From the NCBI RefSeq assembly GCF_000264905.1, contig NW_006763134.1:939712-1003711 (forward strand): DNA of 64,000 nucleotides, in the 5' to 3' direction. Below the pieces are notes generated by a model that did no database searches, had not been told where the DNA came from, and saw nothing but the letters and a program-made list of their open reading frames with translations. Numbering within the stretch: the first letter of the stretch is position 1; every line of letters begins with the position of its first letter. This document shows, in pieces, positions 1 through 11,973 of the stretch. Source of the DNA: Stereum hirsutum FP-91666 SS1. Lineage: Eukaryota; Basidiomycota; Agaricomycetes; Russulales; Stereaceae. The position numbers and the translations under genes were made by a program.

Positions 1-30
1 TTGAGCATCTGCCCCTATTATGTCTCGTAG

Positions 31-1159
31 GAAGTGAAAGTCCCAGTCCGGCCTTCCTCCGTTGATAAACCCAGTGTCGTTGAGCTACGGAACAAGGGTG
101 TCGCTATCATCCCCGTCGATCTGGCCACAGCATCATCCGATCACCTTCAAGAGATCCTTCGAGGGGCGAACACCGTTATCTGTTCTCTCGTCTACACTCA
201 ACTGGGTCTTCAGCACAAGATCATAGAGGCTGCGAAGGCTGTCGGCGTTCCGCGCTTCGTTCCGTGCGATTTTGGAACCCCTGGACGCAGAGGTGTACGC
301 AAACTTCACGACGAGGTAAGAATCAGACTTTCTGGTACAGGTAGTGCAGATAGTCTAGTATCTTCAGAATACTCACCTCTTTCAACTACTTCAGAAACTG
401 GACATACAGGATGCTGTGAAGGCTAGCGGAATTGGGTATACGTTCATCGACGTCGGGTTCTGGTATGTCTACCGCAGCTCATACTACGTTTCAGATCGTA
501 CTCACGATGTCTCCCTCAAAGGTACCAGTTACACCTTATCTATACCGATGTAGAGAAAGCATATGTGCCTTGGCTATATGAAGCCTCGCGTTATGTATAC
601 AACGATGGTCTTGTGAAGACCGCGTACACCGATCTCACCGACATCGGACGTTTCGTTGCTCGTATTGTGGCAGACCCACGGACCCTGAATCATCATGTGC
701 GTTATTCTTTTTCCCTCTCCGTATGTTGTTATATGTGCTCTTGTTGAATGAGATTGTGGTTTGTATTGGTCTAGGTGTTTGCGTGGGGAGAGGAAATCAC
801 CCAACAAGACCTCGTCAATCTAGCTCGGAAATACGGCGATCCGAACGTCGAGGTCATTCGCGTATGTTATCATTCTCCGGCGGTTTTGTATCCTCATGAT
901 CTGACTTATCCTCCATCTCCTTTCTTATTACTAGAAAACTACAGCTGATCTCGAAGCGCTCGTCGCAGAGGCTAAGGAGAAGAAGCTCGGAACGCTCGCG
1001 TATTGGGATTATCACTACAGCATGTGGGTACTGGGAGAAAATCGTGCGGAGGTGGCGAAGTTGGAAGGTGCGTTGGATGCGAGAGAGTTGTATCCTGATT
1101 ACAAGGTTCGGCCACTTGAGGACTACGCAGTGGAGTTCTACAAGTGTAAGTTACTGTAA
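31..1159 (+). CDS. NmrA/isoflavone-reductase-like NAD(P)-binding protein (5' end outside window)
   Basis: This is the 3' part of an atypical short-chain dehydrogenase of the NmrA/isoflavone reductase/phenylcoumaran reductase type. The first visible exon opens after an acceptor (tcgtag) at base 30, so the glycine-rich Rossmann loop lies to the left of the window. Visible family signatures are the second-strand region ending KVPVRPSS, the run GANTVICSL, AAKAVGVPRFVPCDFG (the helix and strand that precede the substrate pocket in this family) and the late segment TDIGRFVARIVADPRTLNHH, which in relatives contacts cofactor and substrate. Short introns follow LHDE, the GFW segment, TLNHH and the EVIR segment. 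The last exon runs into TAA at 1157-1159, a few codons after EFYK; a further intron at the gtaagt near 1146 is possible but not needed. Such enzymes reduce C=C or C-O bonds in aromatic or terpenoid metabolites, or act as redox sensors. The actual substrate is unknown. The P450s next door suggest a tailoring role. Confidence 0.82.
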
Positions 1160-1635
1160 TCGTAAATGCTACCTTGGAGGAACAGATACAAGTGTCAACA
1201 AGTCGCTTCTTTCATTGACATATTTCGGGGGCACATAGCCTCTCAACGAGTGTCTTCATCGGTTTCAAGGGCTGCCCTCCTCACAAACGCACTTGCTACA
1301 TGCAAAGCGTCTTTGCGGTATCTCGTAAAACATTTTCGCGTAAGAGGAGACAGATAGATTTAAATCTTATATCGCCTTGGGACAGATGTATGGGCTCGCC
1401 ATTCACATACTTTATATATTTCCCTGCTTGATCATTGGATTCTGGGTGGCGAAACGGAAACACGAACACGAAACATCATATATTTCCTCAAGATTCAGGC
1501 GACACAAACAGCCTCGGTGATGGAGGAAACGGACGACTATATTGCCTGCGACGTCTATGCATAAATACTAATGGCTCACCAAGATCTGACGAAAGAAATG
1601 CTAATACAGTGATGATTGGCCGGTAAATACAAGGT
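1160..1635. other. Convergent intergenic spacer
   Basis: The 3' ends of the NmrA-like gene and of P450 number 1 face each other across this stretch. Reading frames here are short and show no family signature. I see only presumed 3' untranslated sequence. Confidence 0.6.
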
Positions 1636-4036
1636 CTAATACACAGCCTGAGCATTCGCACTGCCTAGCTTAGCACTGACATCATTCTCCCTGGGCTCGA
1701 GGATACACTGGAACTGCTCCGGGCGGCTATGAAAAGATACGCCATAAATATTGATTCAAAAGGGAGGAAAGGGTGCACTCACACAACGAGTCCGTCGTCA
1801 ATGAATTTATTCCGGTCTGGGACTATCGTTTTCCCATCTGGTCCAACAGGGCACTTGATGTTGACCGCCCAGAGAATACTGACCATGTTGATGAAGAGTG
1901 CGTTGTTGGCGAGGTTCATGCCGACGCATACCCTGCAGTTGCAAAAAGTGGAGTCAGTTTGTTGATCAATGACGAAATTGGTCAGGAAGAATGTAACGTA
2001 CCGGCGTCCAAAGCCGTACGAATAGTGCCCCTGCCCATGGGTGTCGTCGAATTCGGCCTTCTTGGTAAGATCCTCATCGTCATTGTAATATCTCTCCGGG
2101 CGGAATGCGTCGGGATCGGGGAAGAACTCCGGGTCACGATTGATGCCATAGATGTTGGAGACGACAATTGTGCCCTGTGCGCGATCGTGAGTGAAAAGAC
2201 AAGGTCGAACTACCGAGGAGTCGTACCTTGGGCAAGAAATAGCCTTCGTACCAATCATCCTCAGTGAGCCGATGGGGGAGACCAAGCGGAGACACGGGGT
2301 GCCAGCGAAGCACTTCTTTCATTAAGGCGACGACATACGGAAGACTATCACGGTCTAATCACGAAGCTCAGAGTCAGCTTTCATGTAGAACAGCAATGAC
2401 TATTGTAGAGCCTCACCTTCGAAGTTAGGAAGACGATGTCTTCCTACCACTCGGTCGATTTCCTCTTGCGCCTTGGCCTGAGCCTCGGGATAAAGGGCCA
2501 TGAGGAGCATGAACCAGCCGAGAGTACCCGCTGTCGAATCTGATCCAGCGCCGCTGAACACAGAAAATCGTCAGACTAGTTGATAGTGGATCATTCAAAA
2601 TCGTACTCACAAGATGATACCAGCCAACCAGGCCTCTTCGTCTTTCGAGAGACCGTGAGGATTACCGGGATAGACGAGATGTGAGCCGAATGTAGGTTTG
2701 TAATCACCAGTGGCCTATTCCGATATCATCGGATGAAGGTCGTGAGCACAGATCATTCGCAGTGGAGGTCAGAGATGGAGACGCACGACTTCGTTCTTGA
2801 CGTTTTGAAGGAATCCTTTGAACATGTTGGAGTCTTGCCTGAAGCTCTCCTTGCCCTTTCTCTTCCAAGACGCCATCCAGTCAGGAAGGTAGCGCATCCA
2901 CGGCAGGATTTCGACCAAGAACCTTCCTGGAAGTGCGGCTTGTACGACACGGTGCATAAGAGCGTTGATCTTAACACCGACGGCGAGTGAGTGGCGTGAC
3001 TAAATAAACGACGCCTGAGCACATACCTTGGCCACAGTGGGATCGTCCTTTGTAGCAAGGGATTCACCGTTATAGACGACATTGAACATGGTAGAAGCAA
3101 TCGATCTGCGGCATAAAAAATGAGGGATCGTGGCATACGCAAGTATAACACACAAACTTACCGACGAATGTGGCCATCCCTTAGGAAAAGGAGAGCTTTG
3201 AGTTCTTATTGCAGCAGTGAACAACGCTAAAAGGTAATTACCATGATCCCGGGTCCCGCAACAGATCCTGAACAAGGATTGCGGCTTCGCGCTCTTCAAT
3301 CGGGTAGTAGGCCTCAGCAGCACGCAGATGTAACCCAAGATGAGCTGCCTTCCTCAGTCTCCGCCACCTACACACAAAGTCAGTCCAAGCCTAAACGGAG
3401 GATGCGATAATATTCGTACACTGCTCCGTAGTTCGCAAAGCCAACAAGCATACCACCAGTGAGGATTTCAGACCTAGGGAGCAAGACAAGGAAAGTTAGT
3501 CGAAGTACATATAAGGATAACAAGGGAAACTTACGCCATGATAAAACGAGGCCGATCCGAGTAGATGACCGAGCGCCTATCCATAAGATCTGCGCAGACT
3601 TTGCCGGTGTTTAAGACGACCATAGGCTGACCAGCCATATTCAGTCCGACGATGGGACCATATTGTTCGCCCCACTCCGTGAATTTGAACTGGAGGACCA
3701 TGAATTAGCGCCTTTATGCTTCCAAGGGACAGAGTAAGCATACCCATGTAAACGAATGTGGAAGCTGGAAGACGTTTCCGAAGAATGGGATCCCCTAAAG
3801 TGATGCAGATGGTTAGTACTGAACAAAGTTGGCATACTTACATCAAGATTGAGACGAACCTTAGGGCCAGGTGGGAATGGGCCTTTGGGCCTCTTTGTGA
3901 ACCACGAAACAGCAACAGCGAGAACCGCAAGCCCGACAAGGTTGTAAGCATTTTTACCTGCCGCGTCGTAGAGCGAGTTCATTGGACCTGAGAAGGATTC
4001 TGGCAATGAGCTGACGACAGAGCTTGAGTTTCCCAT
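1636..4036 (-). CDS. Cytochrome P450 monooxygenase (number 1)
   Basis: This is a membrane-bound class II P450 of the type often labelled O-methylsterigmatocystin oxidoreductase-like in fungi. The start at 4036 (MGNSSSVVSS) precedes a hydrophobic anchor (NLVGLAVLAVAVSWFTKR) and the proline hinge KGPFPPGPK. Further in are the K-helix ExxR in KEVLRWHP, the segment AFRPERYYND, and the haem-binding motif YGFGRRVCVG, which is split by an intron after FGRR. The last intron joins GLVV to RPEQFQCILEP and the protein ends NAQAVY before TAG at 1636-1638. The length is about 500 residues over roughly ten exons, normal for the family. The region MHRVVQAALPGRFLVEILPW closely resembles the equivalent part of P450 number 3, so the two are probably paralogues. 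It needs a P450 reductase, which is not in this window. The substrate is unknown; its place in the cluster suggests hydroxylation of a small hydrophobic metabolite. Confidence 0.9.
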
Positions 4037-5256
4037 GGCGAACGCAAGACAAGAGTGAAACACAGTGAGTTCGGATGCATCTGTTGTTTTAAACAGCTTG
4101 CAAGAGCAGACGTTGTATTCATGGGTTGCGGTCCTCCGGTGCTGAGGAACTTCAGTCGCGCGTTGAGCTCGGAATCTCCTGAGGTTGCGCAACACTCCGC
4201 AACCCAAGCTCCGCAAACCCTCGACGCCTCAATTGCTCTGTGCTTTCTGGGGCCTTGGATAGCCCAGACCGGGCGCGTATACAGTGCATCTGAAGCGAAG
4301 AATATAACAACCGGAAGTGCCAGGTCTGGATAATAGTGGATATGTCCTTCCGAAGCGAAGGGACGGCACCGAGTGATGACATACATTGTTTGGCGAAAGC
4401 CTTGGAAACAAACAAAGATATTCCCACGGCTTCGGAGGGTCGACCGTCTCGCTAAAGTGGAAGAGTATCTAATTAATACGGCAATACTTTTGTCTCAGCA
4501 CTGAAATGGCAGACTGCATGATATAATGTGATACACACCGTTCCGCTTGCCTTGGGTACTCATTCTCCACAATTTTTTTTCGCACCGTGACGGCCCCAGA
4601 CTGCCAATGGCATTTCTGATGATTGCCATTCAAGTTGGCAAGCTAAGTAAACAATCCGTTCTCGAAAATGCGTCTGGTTGGGGTAGGTATCAAGGGTCAG
4701 TTTTCTTGGAACGTCTTTGTGTCAATGATGGCGACTTTCATTGTTATTGATAACTGGTTGGACAAATGGCCCAGGTGCGGAGTGTGGACAGTCGCATTTT
4801 CCGACGGCGCCAGTTGGATAGGAAGGGCAGATCTTAGGGTTGTAAAGCTGCAGGACCGTATCCTCAAAAGGGAAACTCACGGATTATTAAATAGCTAGAT
4901 GCGAACCCCTAATATCGGATATCGCAAACGGTATCTGGTTGTATGCCCATCACAGCAGTGCATGCAATGGAAGAGAGTAGACCATGTATACCTCGAGCAG
5001 GTCGCCCGGACCACAAGCCGTCAATTCCGCCATCAAAATTACCTTCGAATATCTATAAGAGAAGTTACAAATCGAAATGTCGACGGAACCTCCCAAGATT
5101 TAGCTTGACAATCGGCAGCGGCAGCCTGCAGGGAAGGCGAGTAACTTCTTGTCGCCATTAGGAGACACGAACTCAGTAAATATATGCACCATATATGTTA
5201 TCTAACATGTATTGGCTGGACAAATTTTCCGAGGAGATTTAGAGCAAAGGGAAGTA
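4037..5256. other. Upstream region of P450 number 1
   Basis: This 1.2 kb stretch lies upstream of the minus-strand P450. It carries several short, overlapping frames on both strands, none with a domain, a splice pattern or a convincing start. It is probably promoter and non-coding sequence. Confidence 0.4.
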
Positions 5257-5799
5257 CTAGTGAAAGAATAGGGAGTCTGAGTCGCACGAGTCGAATGAAG
5301 AAGGGGCGGTATTTATGGATGATGTACTAATGGGAAGCAGCAGCGCACGGACCACGCCGTCATTGCCATATGAAGAGGTATAGTATGTCGTCACTGTGGT
5401 GATAATGAACGAGCAGAGAAGTACGTATAAGTACAAAGAGATCGTGAGAAAGGACGAACGTCGAGCACTCAGAGTGAGAAGCGGCGAGAGTAACCAATCC
5501 GACACAACGGCGTCGCCGTCACGGCGATTGCCGTCAAGCACGCTGATCTGGTCCTGCAACGATCCGAGTCCTTCCTGAGCACTCACTGGGACACTCTTAC
5601 CACTCAGGCATCGCGCATCAAATGGGTTAGAATAGTACACATATTTCTTCTCATATCGACCGTACAGCGAGCAGTATGTTTTGATCTTGATTGCAAGAAG
5701 ATTTGCACAAAGGACTGCCACATAGACAATTAAACCGCGGAGCCTACTTGAAGACCTCATCCACGAGTCGAGTTCATCTAATCCATTATCTATAAACAT
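5257..5799 (-). CDS. Hypothetical membrane protein
   Basis: This is a single uninterrupted frame of 180 codons between the divergently placed P450s. Two hydrophobic segments are visible: GLIVYVAVLCANLLAIKI near residues 23-40 and SFLTISLYLYVLLCSFIITT near residues 116-135. They are separated by a polar loop containing NPFDARCLSGKSVPVSAQ. The C-terminus is serine-rich (STSSINTAPSSFDSCDSDS). I recognise no family. It might be a small two-pass membrane protein of the cluster, or an open frame that arose by chance, since most real genes here contain introns and this one shows none. The start codon is simply the first ATG of the frame. Confidence 0.3.
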   Translation of the reverse strand: MFIDNGLDELDSWMRSSSRLRGLIVYVAVLCANLLAIKIKTYCSLYGRYEKKYVYYSNPFDARCLSGKSVPVSAQEGLGSLQDQISVLDGNRRDGDAVVSDWLLSPLLTLSARRSSFLTISLYLYVLLCSFIITTVTTYYTSSYGNDGVVRALLLPISTSSINTAPSSFDSCDSDSLFFH

Positions 5800-6212
5800 G
5801 TGCTAATTATGATCGCCTGTCAAACTATAGGTCATTACTAAAATACTGCTGTCCTGGTCTACCCATCATGGTGGATCCGACAGGACAGGCTGTGCATTCT
5901 CATTAGTACCCGCATGGCCATTTGCCTTCATTCTCTTCCGCACCCAACTTGCCCGCTACGCCGGATCAGGACGGGACATATTATATTTGGTACTGCCCCA
6001 GGCCGCAGACCCTACCGTACGAGTATCTGTATCCTTCACCGGGCTACCAAATCAGATGGGGACAGCAGCGGTCGCAGGATCATTCAATTGATTGGTTGGA
6101 CACTAGTCGCTTCGGCGAAACGACCTATCATGCTTTGGCGCGAGTACGCTGACCTATAATGCCCAACGCCGACTTGCCTAATCTTGTTCCTCTTGACCCT
6201 TCGCCCGTCATT
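5800..6212. promoter_or_regulatory. Upstream region of P450 number 2
   Basis: This stretch of about 410 bp precedes the plus-strand P450. An AT-rich motif (acatattatatttgg near 5978) lies about 230 bp upstream of the ATG and may serve as a TATA-like element. No other site can be named with confidence. Confidence 0.3.
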
Positions 6213-8591
6213 ATGGACTCAATTATGTCTCGACCTCTCGTCTCGACGCTGTTCGCTGCCGACGGCTTTCAGCTCGCCTCTCTGTCTGCTCTTTTAGTGA
6301 CTGTCCTTGTCTTCGTTCGCTTCAGCAAGAGGAATCCGAGCAATCCTCAGAACCTACCGCTGCCACCGGGCCCACGGGGTTTGCCTGTCCTCGGAAATTT
6401 GCTTCAGGCGAGAAGCGGCATAATCATGCATGGCGAAAGGATGGCTCTGACCGCCTGAACCAACAGATTCCCTCTGAACATTATTGGCTGAAGTTCGATG
6501 AATGGATTCGTGAATACGGTGAGCAAGACGACATCAAATGTGTGTCCAAATCCTGATTTTGAGCTCACCAAGGCCCCATCGTTTCCATCAACCTCGCGGG
6601 CAAGCCCGTTATTATCTTGGGAACGCCGAAGGTCGCCGCGGAATTGTTTGGTCAGTTGCTCCCCCAGTAATTTCTTCACTAACGCTGACCTCAAGGGTAG
6701 ACCGCCGATCCGCCATCTACAGTGATAGACCTCGCTGGGTGCTTGCGTACGAGATTCTCGCGAAAGGTATGCATGCTGGCGTGATGCCTTATGGCGATAA
6801 GTACGTAGATATTGCTGGTAAATTTGCCTCTGGCTGTCCACTCATGTTCCATGTCAATAGACTTCGTCGATTCCGCAAGGCCATTCACGCAGGTCTTCAA
6901 CCGCGTGCTTTGGCATCCTACCACCCCATCGAAGAGCGCGAAGCCCGCATCTATCTGAAGGAGGTTTCCAAGAATCCCACAGACTTCCGTAACAGCGTGA
7001 AACGGTAGGTATTTCGGCTGCAGTATCAAGCCGGCTCATCATCGATGACAGACATGCTGACGACTCAATCTAGATTTACTGGTGCTGTAATCATGTCGAC
7101 CACGTACGGTCACACGGTCACCACTTTCAAAGATGACAAGTTCGTTAGAAGGATCTTCGCCTCCGCGGCTCGTTTTGCAGGATCTTTGGCACCGGGTGAA
7201 TTCATGGTCGATGTCTTCCCTTGGTATGTATTTTCCCTCCTATTGTAGCGCAGTATTTTTTTGCTCAATTGATTCCACATCCTTCAATAGGCTGTGGTAT
7301 ATTCCGTCTTGGGTACCTGGCGCGGGATGGAAGAAGAAAGCCGCGAAATGGGCTCAAGAAGATCACGAATTGTTTTCTACCATGCGTGAGGCTGCTCGGG
7401 TGCGTTTCCTGTCATGTGCATATATCGAGCGAACATTCATTCAATCTACTTCTTTTGCGTAGGCGAATGGTGACAAGCAAAAGTCCTTCATCTCTGAGGG
7501 TCTCTCCAACGCGTACGGCGTCAACGAGGAAGAACTTGCGTATATCGGAGGAACCATCTCCCAGACTCCCGATACGGTAAGCTCATTCTTCCATTTTGAA
7601 TCCGTATCAAAATCCATTCTTCTGACACGCTCACTTCTAGCTCATGAGTGTCTCATCTTGCTTCATGCTTGCTATGGTTCGCTGGCCAGAGATTCAGAAG
7701 AGAGCTCAAGCTGAGATCGACAGTGTGGTGGGCAGAGGTCGTTTCCCTACCTATGCGGACCAGCCCAATCTGCCATACGTTACCGCCGTCGTAAAGGAAA
7801 CTTGCAGGTACGCCTTTTTGGACGATAGCCCCGCGTTAATTTGTATCGTGTTACTGACTGTCGCGATAGGTGGCGGCCTGTTGCACCCCTTTCAGTTCCT
7901 CATGCTTCGACACAGGTGGGTCTCCCTCCCGGCTTAATGTTTCGACCCTTTATCCACATGTTTAAATCAATATAGGATGATGTCTACGAAGGCTACTTCA
8001 TCCCTGCCGGGACCACAGTCATCAGCTCTATCTGGTGAGTATCTCACATGGAACCCTTCTTCGCATTCCACCGACCGTCCTTCCAGGTCCATCCATCGCG
8101 ATCCGGAGACCTATCCAGACCCCGATTCCTTCAACCCCGAACGGTTCATCGACGAGCACGGCAATGAGAAGAATACCAAGGAGAGCAAAGCGTTCGGCCA
8201 TCATCTTTACGGTTTCGGCAGGCGGTGCGCTTTCCATTTTTCTCTCTTATTCTATGTCAGATGTCATAATACTGTCCGACAGACTCTGCCCCGGCGCAAC
8301 GATGGCTGACCAAGCCGTCTGGGTGTTCGCCTCTCACATTCTTTGGGCTCTCAACCTTGATCGCGAGAAGGATGAGTTCGGGAAGGAGATCGTCCCTGAT
8401 GTTAGTCCGCTGATGTTCACCTCTGGTGGCGAGGCTTCGTGAGTTCCCTTTTCCGCCTCCTCAATATCCCTATCGTGCGAGGCTAACTGTGTGGTGTTCG
8501 TAGCCACCCTCTCCCATTCAAGTGCAAGATTTCGGTCAGGCCTGGTGTGGATGATTTCTTGGATGAAATAGAGCTGCCTACAGCGATCTAG
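6213..8591 (+). CDS. Cytochrome P450 monooxygenase (number 2)
   Basis: The protein begins MDSIMSRPLV, followed by a hydrophobic anchor (LSALLVTVLVFVRF) and a hinge (LPLPPGPRGLPVLGNLLQ). An in-frame ATG at 6159 is an alternative start that would add 18 residues. Conserved parts are the C-helix segment LRRFRKAIHAGLQP, the K-helix ExxR in KETCRWRPVAPL, SFNPERFID, and the haem motif YGFGRRLCPG with its cysteine thiolate split by an intron. It ends ELPTAI at 8589-8591. I count about 14 exons. Two oddities stand out. The first intron (6408-6466) starts with GC instead of GT. The I-helix reads GGTISQTPDTLMSV, where the family normally has a form of AGSDTT, so the proton-relay acid-threonine pair is present only as PDT in an unusual setting. 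The gene faces P450 number 3 tail to tail and probably acts in the same pathway. Confidence 0.88.
6408..6466 (+). other. Non-canonical GC-AG intron in P450 number 2
   Basis: The exon before ends exactly at CAG (6407, Gln of GNLLQ) and the sequence continues gcgaga, not gt. The acceptor is caacag at 6461-6466. Removing these 59 nt restores GNLLQ-IPSEHYWLKFDEW, the expected P450 sequence after the proline hinge. Retention gives a stop within 16 codons. No GT donor nearby keeps the frame. Confidence 0.7.
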
Positions 8592-9147
8592 AGATCTATC
8601 TGAGCCTGTTTACCACGGTCTTCATCCCCGAATGCTGTATGTGCGATTGGAGCTCCGATTTATTGTATTTCGTCCGCCAGTATATTGTAGGCTGTTGCTA
8701 TTTATTCTCTTTGTAACGATGTTTGTCGTAGCACGAGACGAATGAGCGCACTTGGAAGCCCGGGCGTGTGAGCCTCAAGCTATGAGCAATCGAAGGAGCC
8801 TCGTCGCAGTCTTGCACTTCAATTCCACCGCGCTGAGTGAACTCTCACCATGCAGATGGTGCACAATTGATGCACCGTGTTCGCCAGACTAGTATGTGGC
8901 AATTAAATGGAAAGCCTAGAGAGATATTAATATATAGAACAATGCTCGACGAGAGTCATCTCCCAGTCAAACTTACACCATTCTCCCTTTGCATAGTGTA
9001 CGCTCATGCTTGATCCTAAGACAATATAAGTGAAGTTTTGGTCCGAATGATCGTCTAAAATTCTCGAGCAACAACATATATAACATAACTATTGAAACCA
9101 CCCTCTATCGCACAACACGCGCTACGACGAACCGCACAAAACTGCTC
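8592..9147. other. Convergent intergenic spacer
   Basis: This region lies between the 3' ends of P450 numbers 2 and 3. It is AT-rich near 8910-9090. I see no gene in it. Confidence 0.6.
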
Positions 9148-11325
9148 TCAAATACCCTTCGCGAACCTCTCCTTCGCAACCTGCAGCACCTCAGGTCCTC
9201 TCGGGATGATATCTACTTCCCACAGATGAGGACGACTAATAACAAGAGAAACGATCAGTACGTCAGTAGCGAGCTCCTCCAATTCAGATGCAGCGGAAAG
9301 CAAGACGCACACGATGAGTCCAGTATCATGGTAGTTGGTGGCGCTGGGTGTGATCTCGTTACCCTGCGCATCCTTTGCCTTGCGGATATTGAACGACCAG
9401 AGGATGTGGGCGGCGTTGATGAACATCAGGTTGTTAGCGATGTGCATGCCCGCACACGCACGTCTGGATGGTTCATCGGCCCGTCAGCCACAAACATCGA
9501 GAAGGAGTGGTAAGAGAGCGTACCGTCCGAAGCCAAAGGTATAGTGCCCTTGATTGTGTGTTTCGGGATGAAGAACCTCGAATGTCCCTTCTTCGTTCAG
9601 GAAGCGCTCGGGTTTGAAGGAATCTGCATCATCGAAGGCTTCGGGACTACGGTTGATGCTGTAGATATTGGAGAGGACGATGGAGCCTGCCGGTAGATAG
9701 TAGCCCATATAGTGGTCATCCTTGACACCGAGAGAGGCGACGTCAGTGATTAACAAAATACGTGGTTTCGCTTTGAGTTTACCTCGATAAGCCTATGGGG
9801 TACTGCAGTACAGAATAGAACAAGATAGAAGGTGAGTTCGATGGGTTCTATAAGCGATGCGCGATGCAGAGCGTCATACCTCCAAGGGGTGCGACGGTCC
9901 TCCACCTCATCACTTCTCTGCAGAATGCACGGAGGTAGGGCATGCTTTCACGATCATCGAACGTTGGCAGACGGGAACGACCAACGACAAGATCGACTTC
10001 GTCTTGAGCACGCTGGATACGTTCAGGATACAGCGTTGCAGCAAGCATGAACCACCGCATGATGCCAGCCGTCTATTGCATCATGGAATGGGTAAGCTGT
10101 CATCGTCTTGGTAGAACAGCAGACTGTCCACACGTACCGCATCGGATCCAGCACCACTGCGCGTCGGAAACGGTCAAGATGTGGTAGAAGAAGAAGGATA
10201 CAAAGAACTTACAACATCGAACCTGCAAGCCAGGGAACCTCACGATCCAACAGTTGGAATTGTTCTTGAGCTTCGAGAAGAACACGGCCGAAACTGGGTG
10301 GGGGTGTGTTCCCGTCCTATATATCGCCAAAACTCGTTAGACGGGGTTAAGAAGTAGTAAAGTAGGTGTAGTGTACCATGTCCTTCTTTACTCGGTCTAA
10401 CCAGTTATTGAACATAGCGTTGTCCTTCTTGTACCAATTCAAGCCTTCGCCTTTGGGGCGGTAAAGCCAGCCTGGAAGGCGTTTCAGAACGGGAAACACG
10501 TCCACTAGGAATGCGCCGGGTAGAGCAGCGCCGGTCAGACGATGCATGCAGTCGTTGATCTAAATGCATGTGCTTATTAGAATTGGACATTAGTTTATAG
10601 CTCAGCTTGGGTCAAACTTGCCTGCTCCACGATAGGATCGTTCTTGTTCAGCATAGGCTCGCCACCGTAAAGAGCAGTAAATAAGGATGAGGCGATGACA
10701 CTAGAAGAATATGTGAGATGGTGGAGGCATAAGGCAGGAGCATTTCAGCGTACCGTTGAAGATGGTCATCCCAGTGCTTCGGGCTTTTGTGAAGTTCTGT
10801 CACCAGAAGTGCAGATTCGCGCTCCATAATGCCGTAGTAAGCCTCTGCTGCACGAATGTTGATCCCGGCATGGGCGGCTTTGCGGAAACGCTTCCATCTG
10901 TGGCAAAGGGCGGATGAGAAAGAGTAGAGAAGAAGGAAAATAAGAATCTACCGGTCGCTGAATCGTTGGAAGCCAACAACAAGATTGCGAGACATGATCT
11001 CCCCTGTCATGATTAGGCGAGGGCGGTCGGAATATATCTGAGATCGTCTCTCTAGGAGCTCGAGCGCGGCTTCGTTGGAATTAAGGACAATGACAGGTTG
11101 TCCTGCCATATTGAGATGGAAGATGGGTCCTAAGGTTTTCGACCATTCGTGCATCAAAAGCCAACCGTTCCTCTTCGGCATCTGCAGAACATTTCCGAGT
11201 AAAGGCAGACCGCCAGGGGGAGACGGTGGAAGCTTGCCCTTTGCTTTCCGAGTGTAACCAGTAGAGAGGTAAAGAACCAGAAAAAGGCCTAAAAGCGCCA
11301 TGACATCTGTACGACTGAGAGACAT
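9148..11325 (-). CDS. Cytochrome P450 monooxygenase (number 3)
   Basis: The start MSLSRTDVMA leads into a single membrane anchor (LLGLFLVLYLSTGYTRK) and the hinge GKLPPSPPGGLPLLGNVLQM. All P450 landmarks are present: SQIYSDRPRLIMTGE, WKRFRKAAHAG (C-helix), the I-helix GAGSDATAG, the K-helix ExxR in CREVMRWRTVAPLG, SFKPERFLNEEG and the haem motif FGFGRRACAG followed by MHIANNLMFIN. It ends AKERFAKGI before the stop at 9148-9150. The length is about 500 residues over nine or ten exons. The middle part (MHRLTGAALPGAFLVDVFP) parallels P450 number 1 closely, which points to a local duplication. Its start lies 648 bp from that of the FAD oxidase on the other strand, so the two may be co-regulated. 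The substrate is unknown. It is the most conventional of the three cluster P450s. Confidence 0.92.
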
Positions 11326-11973
11326 GATGAGCCTCTACTCGTCGTTTGCGTTAGCAACATGTCTGGATATGAAACTACTTATATCGAACAGGAAGACAAT
11401 GCTAACACTCGGAGTGCATCGCCAGTCAAGTGGCGGGCGCGGTTTGCAGCGGTCCCACACTCATGATGGTCTGCGCGAGCGGAAGACCTGATACAGAACA
11501 GTTTCATATGCGAGGTATCTCGCATTTTCTTGACCTAGCTCGACCTAGACAACCATGGCATGGAACGAACAGCGGTGAACAGGTGCAGGTAGACCGAAAT
11601 AATCATGGGTGTGCGGCAGACAGCAGCGGGCGCCTGTTTCGGTCCAACGATCTCTAGTCCGCAAATTGCCGAGCCTTCCCTGTGGTGACTTTCAAATGAT
11701 GCGCCTCGGACTCCGTCTCGCTTTGCACCTTGTACGCTGTGTTCGGGATTTCCTCTGTACTGACCCTTGGACTTGATCTCAGATACTGACTACACTCTGA
11801 TATTGGAGGGATTGATGGACATGTATAGCTGTGCACTGTTGCAATTCAAAGGCACCGAACAGCAGCGGAATCCAGACATTTGAGTCGAAAAATAGCAACG
11901 CTGGCTCGTACAAATACCTCTGACGCTGCGAGTTTCCCAAGAGCATTATCCTTCTTGAGCGCCAGAACAACTC
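11326..11973. promoter_or_regulatory. Shared divergent promoter, P450 number 3 / FAD oxidase
   Basis: The two genes start on opposite strands with 648 bp between their ATGs. The region contains no recognisable gene. I could not identify a specific binding site. Confidence 0.5.
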
